Made by a program: the position numbers and the translations under genes. Shown piece by piece: positions 8,585 to 17,442 of a stretch of DNA of 32,091 bases. A model generated the notes under the pieces. It did no database searches. It was not told the origin of the DNA and was given only the letters and a program-made list of their open reading frames with translations. The stretch's first letter is position 1. Every line of letters starts with the position of its first letter. The DNA comes from Phycisphaeraceae bacterium. GTDB lineage: Bacteria > Planctomycetota > Phycisphaerae > Phycisphaerales > SM1A02. The stretch lies in assembly GCA_003562195.1 (NCBI GenBank), contig PWVT01000195.1, forward strand, positions 1 to 32,091, written 5' to 3'.

Positions 8585-9360
8585 TTGCAGGACCGGCACT
8601 ACTTCCAATTTGGTGCCCTCGGAGGCGCGACAATCGAGGAGTTTCATCACGGCTCTTCGCGCGTTGATGAGTTTCTGCGGGATTATGAATCGCCCTATGA
8701 GCAATGGAATCCGCCGGAACCGGACGCAGACCACCCGGAAGCTGAGTGGGGTTTTCAACCCGATCTGGGGACGATATCGAACGTTTTGCCCGTACCCATG
8801 GATATGTCGTCCGTCGCATCAACTTTGATATGCCTGATGATGTCAGCCCGCTCGCAGCAAATTTTTACCGTCTCTTCAATCGGCATCGTGGTGTGATCGG
8901 CAACCGGCTGTTGGTGGAGTCGTTTGTGCTCATGGAGCCCTACTAGACCGTTCGCACCGGTTCCACACTCTATTGGATGGTGTTCAACAAGGAACCATCC
9001 GTCGAAGATGTCGAGCAGTACCTGGATGAACGCGAGCAGTTCGACGAGATTTATATGATGCTGTTCTCGCACGGCGTCGAATCGGTGGGACTGGTTTCCA
9101 TTGAACGCTGGCGTGAGATACTGGCTCGAACACGACGAAAGGGCGAGTTTGTCGGCGTCGATCCAGAGAAATATCCCCACGATTTCGCGATCTATGCTCG
9201 CTACTTCACCGCAATTCAGCAGCAAATGGCGTCACGATATCCCATTCCTACACCCTTGGAACTCTCTGTACTCGACGATTTCCTGCGTGAAAATGGCGAT
9301 CGGTACCGCGTCCGCGTGTCGGGTTCGTTGAGGCAGGTCGATCAGGCATTGGTTGGCTAA
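8585..9360 (+). pseudogene. Decayed gene of unknown function (5' truncated, one frameshift, one in-frame stop)
   Basis: Frame 8585-~8763 (LQDRHYFQFGALGGATIEEFHHGSSRVDEFL...EWGFQPDLG) continues after a 1-nt shift at GGGG into DDIERFARTHGYVVRRINFDMPDDVSPLAANFYR...LMEPY; then TAG at 8944-8946, and the same frame continues (TVRTGSTLYWMVFNKEP...) to 9360. Confidence 0.75.
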
Positions 9361-9454
9361 CCAGCCGTTGGCATGCAACAGGTGCGGCCTCGAGTACGAA
9401 AAGTACCATGATCCTGCTTCTGTGAGTTGACATTGGCGGTAGGTGTGCAGGACA

Positions 9455-10966
9455 ATGAGCCAAATGCATTCAGCCCGGTCTATCTGTTGTTGGTGTGCGC
9501 TGTCGGTGATCGTCCTGGCAATGGTGTGGACAGTCCCTCCACTGTTTGCTGGGGACACCTCCGGTGACGAGAACGGCGCGCCGCCAGAAGATGTCTCGGA
9601 GTCGCTCCCGCACAAAGGTGAAGAGACGGTCGAGCGCCATGACGACGAAGTCGTTCGTGCTGGCGAACGTGTCATTTTGCGTGTCAATCGCAACGAGACT
9701 GTAGCTGGGGAAGTCCAACTCGAGAACAGCGATGTGATCGTCGTACGCACACGGCGCGGCGAACTCCGCAGTTTCCCGCGCATACGCATACTGCAGGTCA
9801 TTCGTCTGGTTGAGCCGGAGCCAGGCCAGCACGGCGTGGTGCATTTGCGAAATGGTCAACGGCGCGAGGGGGTAATCGTTGAGGATGAGTTTGATTACGT
9901 GCTTGTGGAGATCGAGGGCATCCCAGCCCGGCTTCGCCGTGAGTTCGTGGACTATGTTGTGCTCGAACCCACATTCCAACAGCGCTATGAGCAGTTCCGC
10001 GAGACGATTCGCCCGAACATGTTTGATCGGCACCTCGCGTTATGCCGTTGGCTGATTCGCCATCGCGAATATGACTTGGCCAAGGAAAACCTTGAGGAGA
10101 TTCTCGCTCAGAAGGAATTGCATGATGCTCGGGAATTGCTCAAACTCGTCAACGCACAACTTGCCCTACGTCGAAATTCTGTAAGTGAGACACCGCAACC
10201 TCCGCAAGAGTCAGGCGATCCAACCCCACGGCGTGTACCGGCTGATCTACTGACGCACGAGGATGTCAATCTGATTCGCGTGTACGAAATCGACTTCGAC
10301 AACCCACCTCGTTTGCAAGTCGATCCGCCGACAGTACGCCGCCTGTTTGAATCCTACGGCACGCATGAAAGCGTACCCTCAACGCAGAGTGAGCGCAATG
10401 CGATGATTCGCGGTGACGCTTCAAAGATCGTCCGCTTGATGTTTGAATTGCGTGCTCGTGAGCTGTATCCGGAGATCCAGGTCAACTCCGAACCGCATTC
10501 GCTGAACCAGTTTCGCCTTCGAGTGCACAACACGTGGCTATTGAACAACTGCGCTACCAGTGGGTGTCACGGCGGGCAGGATGCGGGCGATCTGTTGCTT
10601 CATCGTCGCAACCACACGGATGCGCGCGTCCGGTACACCAACTTCATGATCCTTGAGAATTTGGAAGTCGATCCGGAATGGCCGCTGATCAACTACGATA
10701 ACCCGGAGATGTCGCTGATCATTCAATACGGCATGCCGCGTGAATTGGCCCGCTTGCCACACCCGGATGTCCGTGGCTGGCGGCCGGTGTTTTCTCGCCC
10801 GAATGACCGGATGAAGCGCGATGCAATGGCGTGGATTAAGTCGATGATGCAGCCACGACCTGCGTACCCGATCGAATTCGACCCCAAGCCGCAATGGATC
10901 AACGGCCCCGAGGACGCGGTGTCTGATATAACACGAAGCAAGGATGCTGCGTCGAGTGATCGCTGA
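9455..10966 (+). CDS. Secreted/periplasmic hypothetical protein with a CX4CH (cytochrome c-like) motif
   Basis: N-terminal signal-like segment (ICCWCALSVIVLAMVWTVPPLFAG); NNCATSGCHGGQDAGDLLLHRR in the C-terminal half; start at 9455 preferred over 9443. Confidence 0.75.
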   Translation: MSQMHSARSICCWCALSVIVLAMVWTVPPLFAGDTSGDENGAPPEDVSESLPHKGEETVERHDDEVVRAGERVILRVNRNETVAGEVQLENSDVIVVRTRRGELRSFPRIRILQVIRLVEPEPGQHGVVHLRNGQRREGVIVEDEFDYVLVEIEGIPARLRREFVDYVVLEPTFQQRYEQFRETIRPNMFDRHLALCRWLIRHREYDLAKENLEEILAQKELHDARELLKLVNAQLALRRNSVSETPQPPQESGDPTPRRVPADLLTHEDVNLIRVYEIDFDNPPRLQVDPPTVRRLFESYGTHESVPSTQSERNAMIRGDASKIVRLMFELRARELYPEIQVNSEPHSLNQFRLRVHNTWLLNNCATSGCHGGQDAGDLLLHRRNHTDARVRYTNFMILENLEVDPEWPLINYDNPEMSLIIQYGMPRELARLPHPDVRGWRPVFSRPNDRMKRDAMAWIKSMMQPRPAYPIEFDPKPQWINGPEDAVSDITRSKDAASSDR

Positions 10967-11072
10967 GGCGGATTGGGCATGTGCCGCATCACGGTGTTGT
11001 TGCTACACTGGGCACTCAGGGGAGTTATGAAATCACCGGCGACGGTGCATCAAGAATCTGGAGTGAATCTGC

Positions 11073-12467
11073 ATGATGTGTAACGCTAGCAAGTCATCGG
11101 CCCTCGGACGTCGTCACCGTTTGGGTGGTGCGGTCGCCAGCGTCCTTCTTCTTACTGGCGGTGTTCTCGTCGGGTGTGAAGACAGCGCGGCGGAGCAACG
11201 CGTCGATGCGCAGCGAACGATCCTCGCTGCGTCGGCTGATTTCCGCAACGCCACGGTGGGAACTGTGACGGTTGAGGATGAAGAATTTGAGTCGCGTCAG
11301 CAGGAACTCAATGCCTTGATCGGTCGAGTCAGCAACCTTCCGAATGCTGATCCCGGCCAGCAGGCCGCAGGTGGCATGCTGGCGGCCGAAGCGTTGAGCG
11401 AGTTGGCCTCGATGCACCTTGCTCATGCGCAAACGATGCAACGTCAGCAACGGTTTGACCGCCGCAAGATTCAGCACGCGCTGGATGCAGCAGGCCGGCT
11501 GAGTGCACGCGCCGACGCACAGGCCGAGCTTACGACATCATCTGAACGTGCAATGCTTCAGGGCCAGCGTGATGCGGCTGAGGAATCACTCAATGAGCTG
11601 AATCGCCAGATCGGAGCACTGGAAGGGCCGATTGCAGACCGCCTTGATCGCAATGCACAAGATGTCGCTGAGGCAGACCGATTGCGAGAGGAAGCCAATG
11701 ACCTGATCCGCCTTGCCATTGAACTCGGCCATGCCAACGGTTTTCCAAGTTTTCAGCAAGCGATTGACATTCGCCGCGATGCCGATGGCATCGACTTTGA
11801 TGTTTCCCTGCGTGAGCTGGAACTTGAGTATGAGCTTCAGCCGCAGCATGAGCTTGTTGAGTTGCAAATCCACCATCTGCGAAGCGCCGTGGAGTCCATC
11901 CGCAACACGCTGGCAGAATTTGATCGACTCGATGAGCAATTGACGGGCGACCTCGATGCCACGCGTCAGCAGGTTTCAGCATTGGTACAGGAGATTTCTC
12001 GAAGCGTGGATGGGCTGAGTGATCGTGTCCGTAGCGATTTGGCTGAGCAATACGAACAGGCGGGTGAATACCTGCAACGCGCGGTCACGCAGGCACGCCA
12101 GGCCGCCGGCCGACTCAGAGGCGATCAGGCCGGGGCTGCGCGCATGCTACAGGTCAAGGTGAGTGAGTCGCTGGGCAGCGCGCTGAAGAGCCAGGCAGCA
12201 GCCATGGGCGACCATGCTGACCTCCTCACGCAATTGATCGAGGTAGGGGCGGGCCTGCTCCCGGATCTTGAGACCTATCGATCGATTCGTGATGAACTCA
12301 ACGAGACACGGCAGCGGCTCACAGCCGAAGCGCGAGAAGCATTTGCCGAAGCTCAATCAGCATTAGGCGGTGTCAGCGGTAGCGCAGCCGATGCGTACCG
12401 CAGTCACCTTGAGCGTGTCACCGGGAACGAGAGTGCCACTGAAGGTATCATGAACACCGATCTGTAA
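11073..12467 (+). CDS. Coiled-coil lipoprotein of unknown function
   Basis: Signal peptide with lipobox-like LLLTGGVLVGCED followed by long Glu/Gln/Ala/Arg-rich heptad-like sequence. Confidence 0.75.
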   Translation: MMCNASKSSALGRRHRLGGAVASVLLLTGGVLVGCEDSAAEQRVDAQRTILAASADFRNATVGTVTVEDEEFESRQQELNALIGRVSNLPNADPGQQAAGGMLAAEALSELASMHLAHAQTMQRQQRFDRRKIQHALDAAGRLSARADAQAELTTSSERAMLQGQRDAAEESLNELNRQIGALEGPIADRLDRNAQDVAEADRLREEANDLIRLAIELGHANGFPSFQQAIDIRRDADGIDFDVSLRELELEYELQPQHELVELQIHHLRSAVESIRNTLAEFDRLDEQLTGDLDATRQQVSALVQEISRSVDGLSDRVRSDLAEQYEQAGEYLQRAVTQARQAAGRLRGDQAGAARMLQVKVSESLGSALKSQAAAMGDHADLLTQLIEVGAGLLPDLETYRSIRDELNETRQRLTAEAREAFAEAQSALGGVSGSAADAYRSHLERVTGNESATEGIMNTDL

Positions 12468-12475
12468 CGCTTGGC

Positions 12476-12500
12476 CACCACAACGATGTAGGTTGTGGTG
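12476..12500. terminator. Stem-loop downstream of the lipoprotein gene, possible terminator
   Basis: CACCACAAC-GATGTAG-GTTGTGGTG, perfect 9-bp stem, starts 8 bp after the stop codon; no clear T-tract. Confidence 0.45.
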
Positions 12501-12590
12501 CGCGATCTGAACTTGAGGTGTTAGGATTGTGCTTTCCACATTGGCGATCGGCCGATGTTGTGAATCGAATGAATCGCCCATCGCCTGCAC

Positions 12591-13649
12591 ATGATGAACA
12601 CTCAACCGCCACCGACTGAACAGTACGCGTCGAACGCAAGTTACGCTGACCTTGCATCGCGCTTGAACAGTGCCAAACGCATTGCATTGGTGTCGCATTA
12701 CAAGGCCGATGGCGACTCCATCGGCTCGATGCTTGCCTTGGCCCGCGCAATGCAGGCCCAAGGCAAAGAGGCGTTGGTCACGCTGACAGGCCCGGTTGAT
12801 GAAAAGCTGCTCATGCTTGTTGGTGAAACGCCATATGTACGCATTGATTCAGTGGATGATGCTCCGGAGGATGACGTTTTCGATCTCATTGTTCTTGTGG
12901 ATACCGGGGCATGGTCGCAGTTGGAACTTGTCGAAACTTGGCTCCGCCGTAACCGCGATCGTGTCATTGGCATCGACCATCACGCACACGGAGATGATGT
13001 CGCATTGGACCGCGTGGTTGATGCAAATTGTGCTGCGACGGCACAGATGATCGTGCAATTGCTGGATGTTATGAACATCACGATTACCGGTGGAATCGAG
13101 AGTATCGGCGAAGCACTGTTTCTCGGCTTGGCCACCGCTACTGGATGGTTCCGGCACTCCAATGCTGGTGCGGAGGTGTTCTCGGTAGCGGCACGTTTGC
13201 TGGACGCTGGCGTGGACAAGATTCGACTGCATCAGATCATTGAAGAGTCACATCGGCCGCAGCGCCTTTCACTGGAAGCACGCGCCCTCGCTTCATTGAC
13301 ATATGCTGCTGACCAAACTGTCGCCATCATGTCACTGGAATTGAAGGATTTTACCGAGACCGGAGGGCTGGTTGAGGATCTCACTGGCATGGTCAATTTG
13401 CCATTAGTCGTGCAACGCACGCAGGTGTCTATTCTCCTCGCTCAGTCCGAGCAAACGCGCACGAAAGCCAGTTTCCGTTCAAAATCGTCAATCAATCCGC
13501 TTGATCCGGATGAGTTTGTCGATGTCAACGAGCTGGCGCGGCGATTCGGTGGTGGCGGGCATGTCCATGCGGCTGGGGCAAAGTTCGATATGGATGTCGC
13601 TGAAGCTCGCAAGCTCATTCTCCAGGTTCTGGAGCAGCAATCAGCGTGA
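12591..13649 (+). CDS. nrnA: DHH/DHHA1 family phosphoesterase (NrnA-like oligoribonuclease / pAp phosphatase)
   Basis: IALVSHYKADGDSIGSMLAL, VDTGAWSQL, GIDHHAHGDD and C-terminal GGGGHVHAAGAKF motifs; start at 12591 or 12594. Confidence 0.88.
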   Translation: MMNTQPPPTEQYASNASYADLASRLNSAKRIALVSHYKADGDSIGSMLALARAMQAQGKEALVTLTGPVDEKLLMLVGETPYVRIDSVDDAPEDDVFDLIVLVDTGAWSQLELVETWLRRNRDRVIGIDHHAHGDDVALDRVVDANCAATAQMIVQLLDVMNITITGGIESIGEALFLGLATATGWFRHSNAGAEVFSVAARLLDAGVDKIRLHQIIEESHRPQRLSLEARALASLTYAADQTVAIMSLELKDFTETGGLVEDLTGMVNLPLVVQRTQVSILLAQSEQTRTKASFRSKSSINPLDPDEFVDVNELARRFGGGGHVHAAGAKFDMDVAEARKLILQVLEQQSA

Positions 13650-13664
13650 GGCCTCCAAAAAGGA

Positions 13665-14429
13665 TTACTCCGCCCGCTCGCCCACCCTCAGCAAGCTGCG
13701 TGGTTCAATGGTGAAACCAAACTCGGCAAACGGGCCGATCAGTCGTGGACTGTCAAACGCACCTGCTTCGTGGCGTTCCGGGTTGACCTGCACGGCTGGA
13801 ATCAGCGTGCCGCGAAGCACCAGGATCGTTGTCTCCGTCTGTTCACGCATTGCTTCGTAACGACGGGCCACGCTGCGCGGCAAGGTGAGATCAAACGGGT
13901 CCCCAAGCTCAGCGTGCGATTCTGGATCAATAGCCGTCAGACGAAGGTCGTATCCGGTGCGCGTCTGATGCTCACGGTCCACACGAACGTGCCACTGGAT
14001 CGGAGAGCGATATTTCCTTGCTGCTGCGGCTTGCCAACGCGTCAATTGGCGCATGTAGAGGTTCCGTTCACGGCTGTCGGCACTGCCGATCTCCTGGTCG
14101 CCTAATGTCTCAGCGTAATCCTGTGAAAGGGCTCGCCGGAGTGCACGTGGGCTTGCAGAGGGCACTGATTCATCAATCGTGACTTCGGGTTCGTCGTCAT
14201 CACGTTGTCGCTCTCCATGAGCAGCGGCCAGTGCACGCTCTAACTCTGCGATGCGTGATTGAGCTGCTTCAAGTTCCCGGACTTTCTCTTCAAGTTCGGC
14301 TCGAAGTCGTTGGTTCTCTCGACGCAATTCGTCAATATTCTGGGCGGCAGCGTGTGGAGCGATCAGGCCGAGTTGCATCACCGCAAAAATGAGCATAATC
14401 GGCAATCGGCAGGTCATGGAAGGGGTCAT
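13665..14429 (-). CDS. Secreted protein with N-terminal coiled coil, unknown function
   Basis: Signal peptide MTPSMTCRLPIMLIFAVMQLGLIAPHAAAQ followed by NIDELRRENQRLRAELEEKVRELEAAQSRIAELERAL; start set at 14429. Confidence 0.7.
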   Translation of the reverse strand: MTPSMTCRLPIMLIFAVMQLGLIAPHAAAQNIDELRRENQRLRAELEEKVRELEAAQSRIAELERALAAAHGERQRDDDEPEVTIDESVPSASPRALRRALSQDYAETLGDQEIGSADSRERNLYMRQLTRWQAAAARKYRSPIQWHVRVDREHQTRTGYDLRLTAIDPESHAELGDPFDLTLPRSVARRYEAMREQTETTILVLRGTLIPAVQVNPERHEAGAFDSPRLIGPFAEFGFTIEPRSLLRVGERAE

Positions 14430-14653
14430 GGTAAACTCGCTTTCTTGTGAGACTCGCGGGCGCGGCGAATGATGATTCTCTTCCGGGCTGTGCAGGTCAG
14501 CCATATACAAATGGCCTTAAATCTGCGGCTGTCGCACTGAATTGACGACATTTTAGCTTTATGCGGTAATTTCCTTCGCTTGAAACAGTTTAATCATATC
14601 ATCAGGACATTGCCGTCGTGTCCCTGCGCGCCGGGGCGTACCTGCAGGAGGTC

Positions 14654-16330
14654 ATGCGTATGAACGAGATTCGCGCGTTACTGAAAATTGCTGCTCGTCG
14701 GCTGGAGGCGAGTATCATGCTCGCCAAGGCACATACCGTCGGCATTGTGCTGGCGGCTGTTGGCTTGAGTTTGATCATTGCAGACCGACTGCCTGCAACG
14801 CCATTTGTCCCATGGCAATGGGTGTTTCCCACCATGTTGGTCGTCGGTGGCATTGCAGCGTTCGCGATGTGGCTGCGATCTCGACCGAGCGAACACCACG
14901 TTGCACTCTTGGTCGATGAACGATTGGACCTTCGCGAAAAAATCTCGACCGCGCTGCACGTGGGCAACCGTGACGACGCATTCGCTCGCGCAGCGGTGGA
15001 AGATGCTGTGGCGGTGGCCACCGATCCAAAGAGCCACGAGCGTGCACGACGACGATTCAACGTGACGCCTCCGACGAATTGGTGGATCGCGCCGATGTTG
15101 ATTGCAGTGGCGGTACTCATTTCCTTCATTGAGCCGATGGACGTCTTTGCACGCGAACAACCAGAGTCGCAGGAGGTGATTCAAGCCCGGCATGAAGTCA
15201 GCGAAACGCTTGATGCAGTCATGCGCGAGATTGAATCCCAGCCGCAATTGAGCGGTGAGTTGGCTGATCTTCTCGGTGACCTGGGTGATCTCAGCCCCGA
15301 CCGAGACACGCTGAAGTCGCCTGATGACATACGCCGGGATGCCATCAAACGCGTGACTGATCTGAATGAACGTCTTGAGGAGATTGTCAGTGGCGAGCGT
15401 GGCAAAACAATGGATGCCATCGACCAAGCCATGAAACAGATGCGCGTCCCTGAAGACGGCCCGGCAAAGGAATTGGCGGAAGCTATGGCACAAGGAGACT
15501 TCCAGGCAGCGAGTGAGGCACTCAAAGAGCTCATTGAGAAGGTCGAAGCTGGTGAACTCACCGCCGAGCAGCAGGAGCAGCTTGTCGAGCAGCTCAAGGA
15601 CCTCGCCAAGCAACTCGAAGATATGGCTCGTCAACAGCAGCAGCTTGAAGATGCACTGCGCAAAGCGGGCATGGATCCGCAGCTCGCGCAGAATCCCGAG
15701 GCGCTCAAGCAGGCAATCGAGAACAATCAGAATCTCAATGAACAGCAACGCCAGCAATTGCAGCAAGTGGCGCAGGCGCAGCAGGCATCGAGTGAAATGT
15801 GTCAAGGCCTTGGCGCTGCTGCAATGGCGCTCGCCCAGGCCCTTGAATCAGGGCAGATGGGTGATGCAGCAGGGCAGATGTCCGACCAACTCAGTGAGCT
15901 TGAGCAACTGCAGATGCTTCTGCAACAGGCCCAAGCCGCTGCGAGCATGTGCCAGGGGACGTGTCAGGGGTTGGGCCGTGGCCTTGGCTTGCAGGCGGCC
16001 ATGCAACAATGGGGGCAGGGCATGGGCGCTGGTGGTGCGGGCGGGCCGAGGCCGACTGCACCATCACCAACGCGAACGCGCGAAGTCCGTGCCGAAGGAC
16101 AGACCGGTGAAGGCGACATTATCGCTCGCATGCTCGTGGATGGTCCGCAGACCGTTGGTGAATCCCGCATTGTTCCAAGCCAGGTTCTCGCTGAAGTCGT
16201 CGAAGGGTTTGAAGAAGGCATTGATGAAGATCAATTGCCACGCAAGTATCATGAAGCACAGAAGCGATATTTCGGTGAATTGGAACGTCAGGTTCGTGAA
16301 GCAGAAGCGCAGACGCAGCAGGAAGAATGA
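14654..16330 (+). CDS. Membrane-anchored Gln-rich coiled-coil protein (DUF4175-like organisation, uncertain)
   Basis: Two to three N-terminal TM segments, long E/Q-rich coiled coil, C-terminal IDEDQLPRKYHEAQKRYFGELERQV; ATGA overlap with the next gene. Confidence 0.65.
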   Translation: MRMNEIRALLKIAARRLEASIMLAKAHTVGIVLAAVGLSLIIADRLPATPFVPWQWVFPTMLVVGGIAAFAMWLRSRPSEHHVALLVDERLDLREKISTALHVGNRDDAFARAAVEDAVAVATDPKSHERARRRFNVTPPTNWWIAPMLIAVAVLISFIEPMDVFAREQPESQEVIQARHEVSETLDAVMREIESQPQLSGELADLLGDLGDLSPDRDTLKSPDDIRRDAIKRVTDLNERLEEIVSGERGKTMDAIDQAMKQMRVPEDGPAKELAEAMAQGDFQAASEALKELIEKVEAGELTAEQQEQLVEQLKDLAKQLEDMARQQQQLEDALRKAGMDPQLAQNPEALKQAIENNQNLNEQQRQQLQQVAQAQQASSEMCQGLGAAAMALAQALESGQMGDAAGQMSDQLSELEQLQMLLQQAQAAASMCQGTCQGLGRGLGLQAAMQQWGQGMGAGGAGGPRPTAPSPTRTREVRAEGQTGEGDIIARMLVDGPQTVGESRIVPSQVLAEVVEGFEEGIDEDQLPRKYHEAQKRYFGELERQVREAEAQTQQEE

Positions 16331-17388
16331 AGCAACAGTCGATGTACCGTGTATGCGGCTTTGTCCGCTTTCTGGTCGTGGCGCTTCTCGCCACGGTGGT
16401 TTCTTTTGGGTGCGGGCGATCGGATCGGCCGGAAGTCGTGCTGTACGTCTCCGCCGATGAATACGTCGCGCGAGAAGTGGTGGCGGCGTTCGAGCAGGAA
16501 ACCGGCATCCGTGTTCGCTTTGTTGGCGATACCGAGGCCAAGAAAACCACCGGCTTGGTCGAACGCCTGATGGCTGAAAAAGACAATCCTCAGGCAGATG
16601 TCTTCTGGTCTTCGGAAGTCTTCTTTACCATTGATTTGGCCAATGCAGACGTACTTGAACCGTATCACTCGGCGGCGACTTCAGATTGGCCGAGAACGTT
16701 TCGATGTCCCGAGGACCGTTGGTACGGTTTTGCCGCCCGAGGCAGAGTGATTGTGTATGCTCCCGATCGCGTTGATGAGAAGGACATCCCAAAAACGTGG
16801 ATGGACCTCACCAATGACTACTACCATGGGCGCATCGTCATGGCAGACCCGCGCTTCGGCACGACGGGCGGACATCTTGGTGCAATGAAAGCGTATTGGG
16901 ACCGTGCCTATCAGCCCGGTATTTTCGAAGCATTCGTGTTGGGCCTTGCTGCCAACGAAGTGCGCATGCTGACGAGCGGGAACGCCGGTGTGGTTCGAGC
17001 GGTGGCGGGCGGTGAAGCCGACCTGGGGATGACCGACACCGATGATGTCTGGGCAGCGCAGGCCCAGGGCATGATTGTAGAGATGGCGTTCCCACGACAC
17101 AGCCGGGATGATATCGAAGGCTCTGGCACGCTTTTGATTCCCAATACTGTCGGTCGTGTTGCTGGTGGACCAAACCCGGACCACGCCACTGTCCTGATTG
17201 ACTTCCTGCTGTCCGAACGCGTTGAGCGCATTCTGGCGGAAACAGTGTCCGGCAATGTGCCATTGCGTCCCGGGCTGGCATCGGAGTATGAACACCTCCA
17301 GGTTCCTGATCCGCTGCAGGTTGACTTTCATAGGGCCGCAGCCCTGCGCGTCGCGGCTGTTGAGGAAACGATGAACGCACTGCGGTAA
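16327..17388 (+). CDS. ABC transporter solute-binding lipoprotein, Fe(III)-type family
   Basis: Lipoprotein signal ending VVSFGCG; VVLYVSADEYVAREVVAAFEQETGIRVRFVGDTEAKKTTGLVERLMAEKDNPQADVFWSSE is characteristic of iron-type periplasmic binding proteins. Confidence 0.87.
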   Translation: MKQQSMYRVCGFVRFLVVALLATVVSFGCGRSDRPEVVLYVSADEYVAREVVAAFEQETGIRVRFVGDTEAKKTTGLVERLMAEKDNPQADVFWSSEVFFTIDLANADVLEPYHSAATSDWPRTFRCPEDRWYGFAARGRVIVYAPDRVDEKDIPKTWMDLTNDYYHGRIVMADPRFGTTGGHLGAMKAYWDRAYQPGIFEAFVLGLAANEVRMLTSGNAGVVRAVAGGEADLGMTDTDDVWAAQAQGMIVEMAFPRHSRDDIEGSGTLLIPNTVGRVAGGPNPDHATVLIDFLLSERVERILAETVSGNVPLRPGLASEYEHLQVPDPLQVDFHRAAALRVAAVEETMNALR

Positions 17389-17442
17389 CGTCGGGCTTCA
17401 CGATGCACGGAGTCAACACGCTGGCGATTGTGCGGAACCATC

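Noticed and set aside
8265-8822. 185-aa minus-strand ORF across the SDR remnant
   Set aside because: Its C-terminal LPFMSRDMKGR is just the palindrome read from the other strand; the rest is antisense to pseudogene sequence.
14678-15805. 375-aa minus-strand ORF (Leu/His/Phe-rich) antisense to the Gln-rich coiled-coil gene
   Set aside because: Reverse complement of CAG/GAG-rich coiled-coil codons naturally gives Leu-rich open frames; no start context or domain support.
15541-15960. Possible tandem DNA repeat from recurring CAG/CAA/GAG codons
   Set aside because: Explained by low-complexity Gln/Glu coiled-coil coding sequence without a fixed repeat unit.
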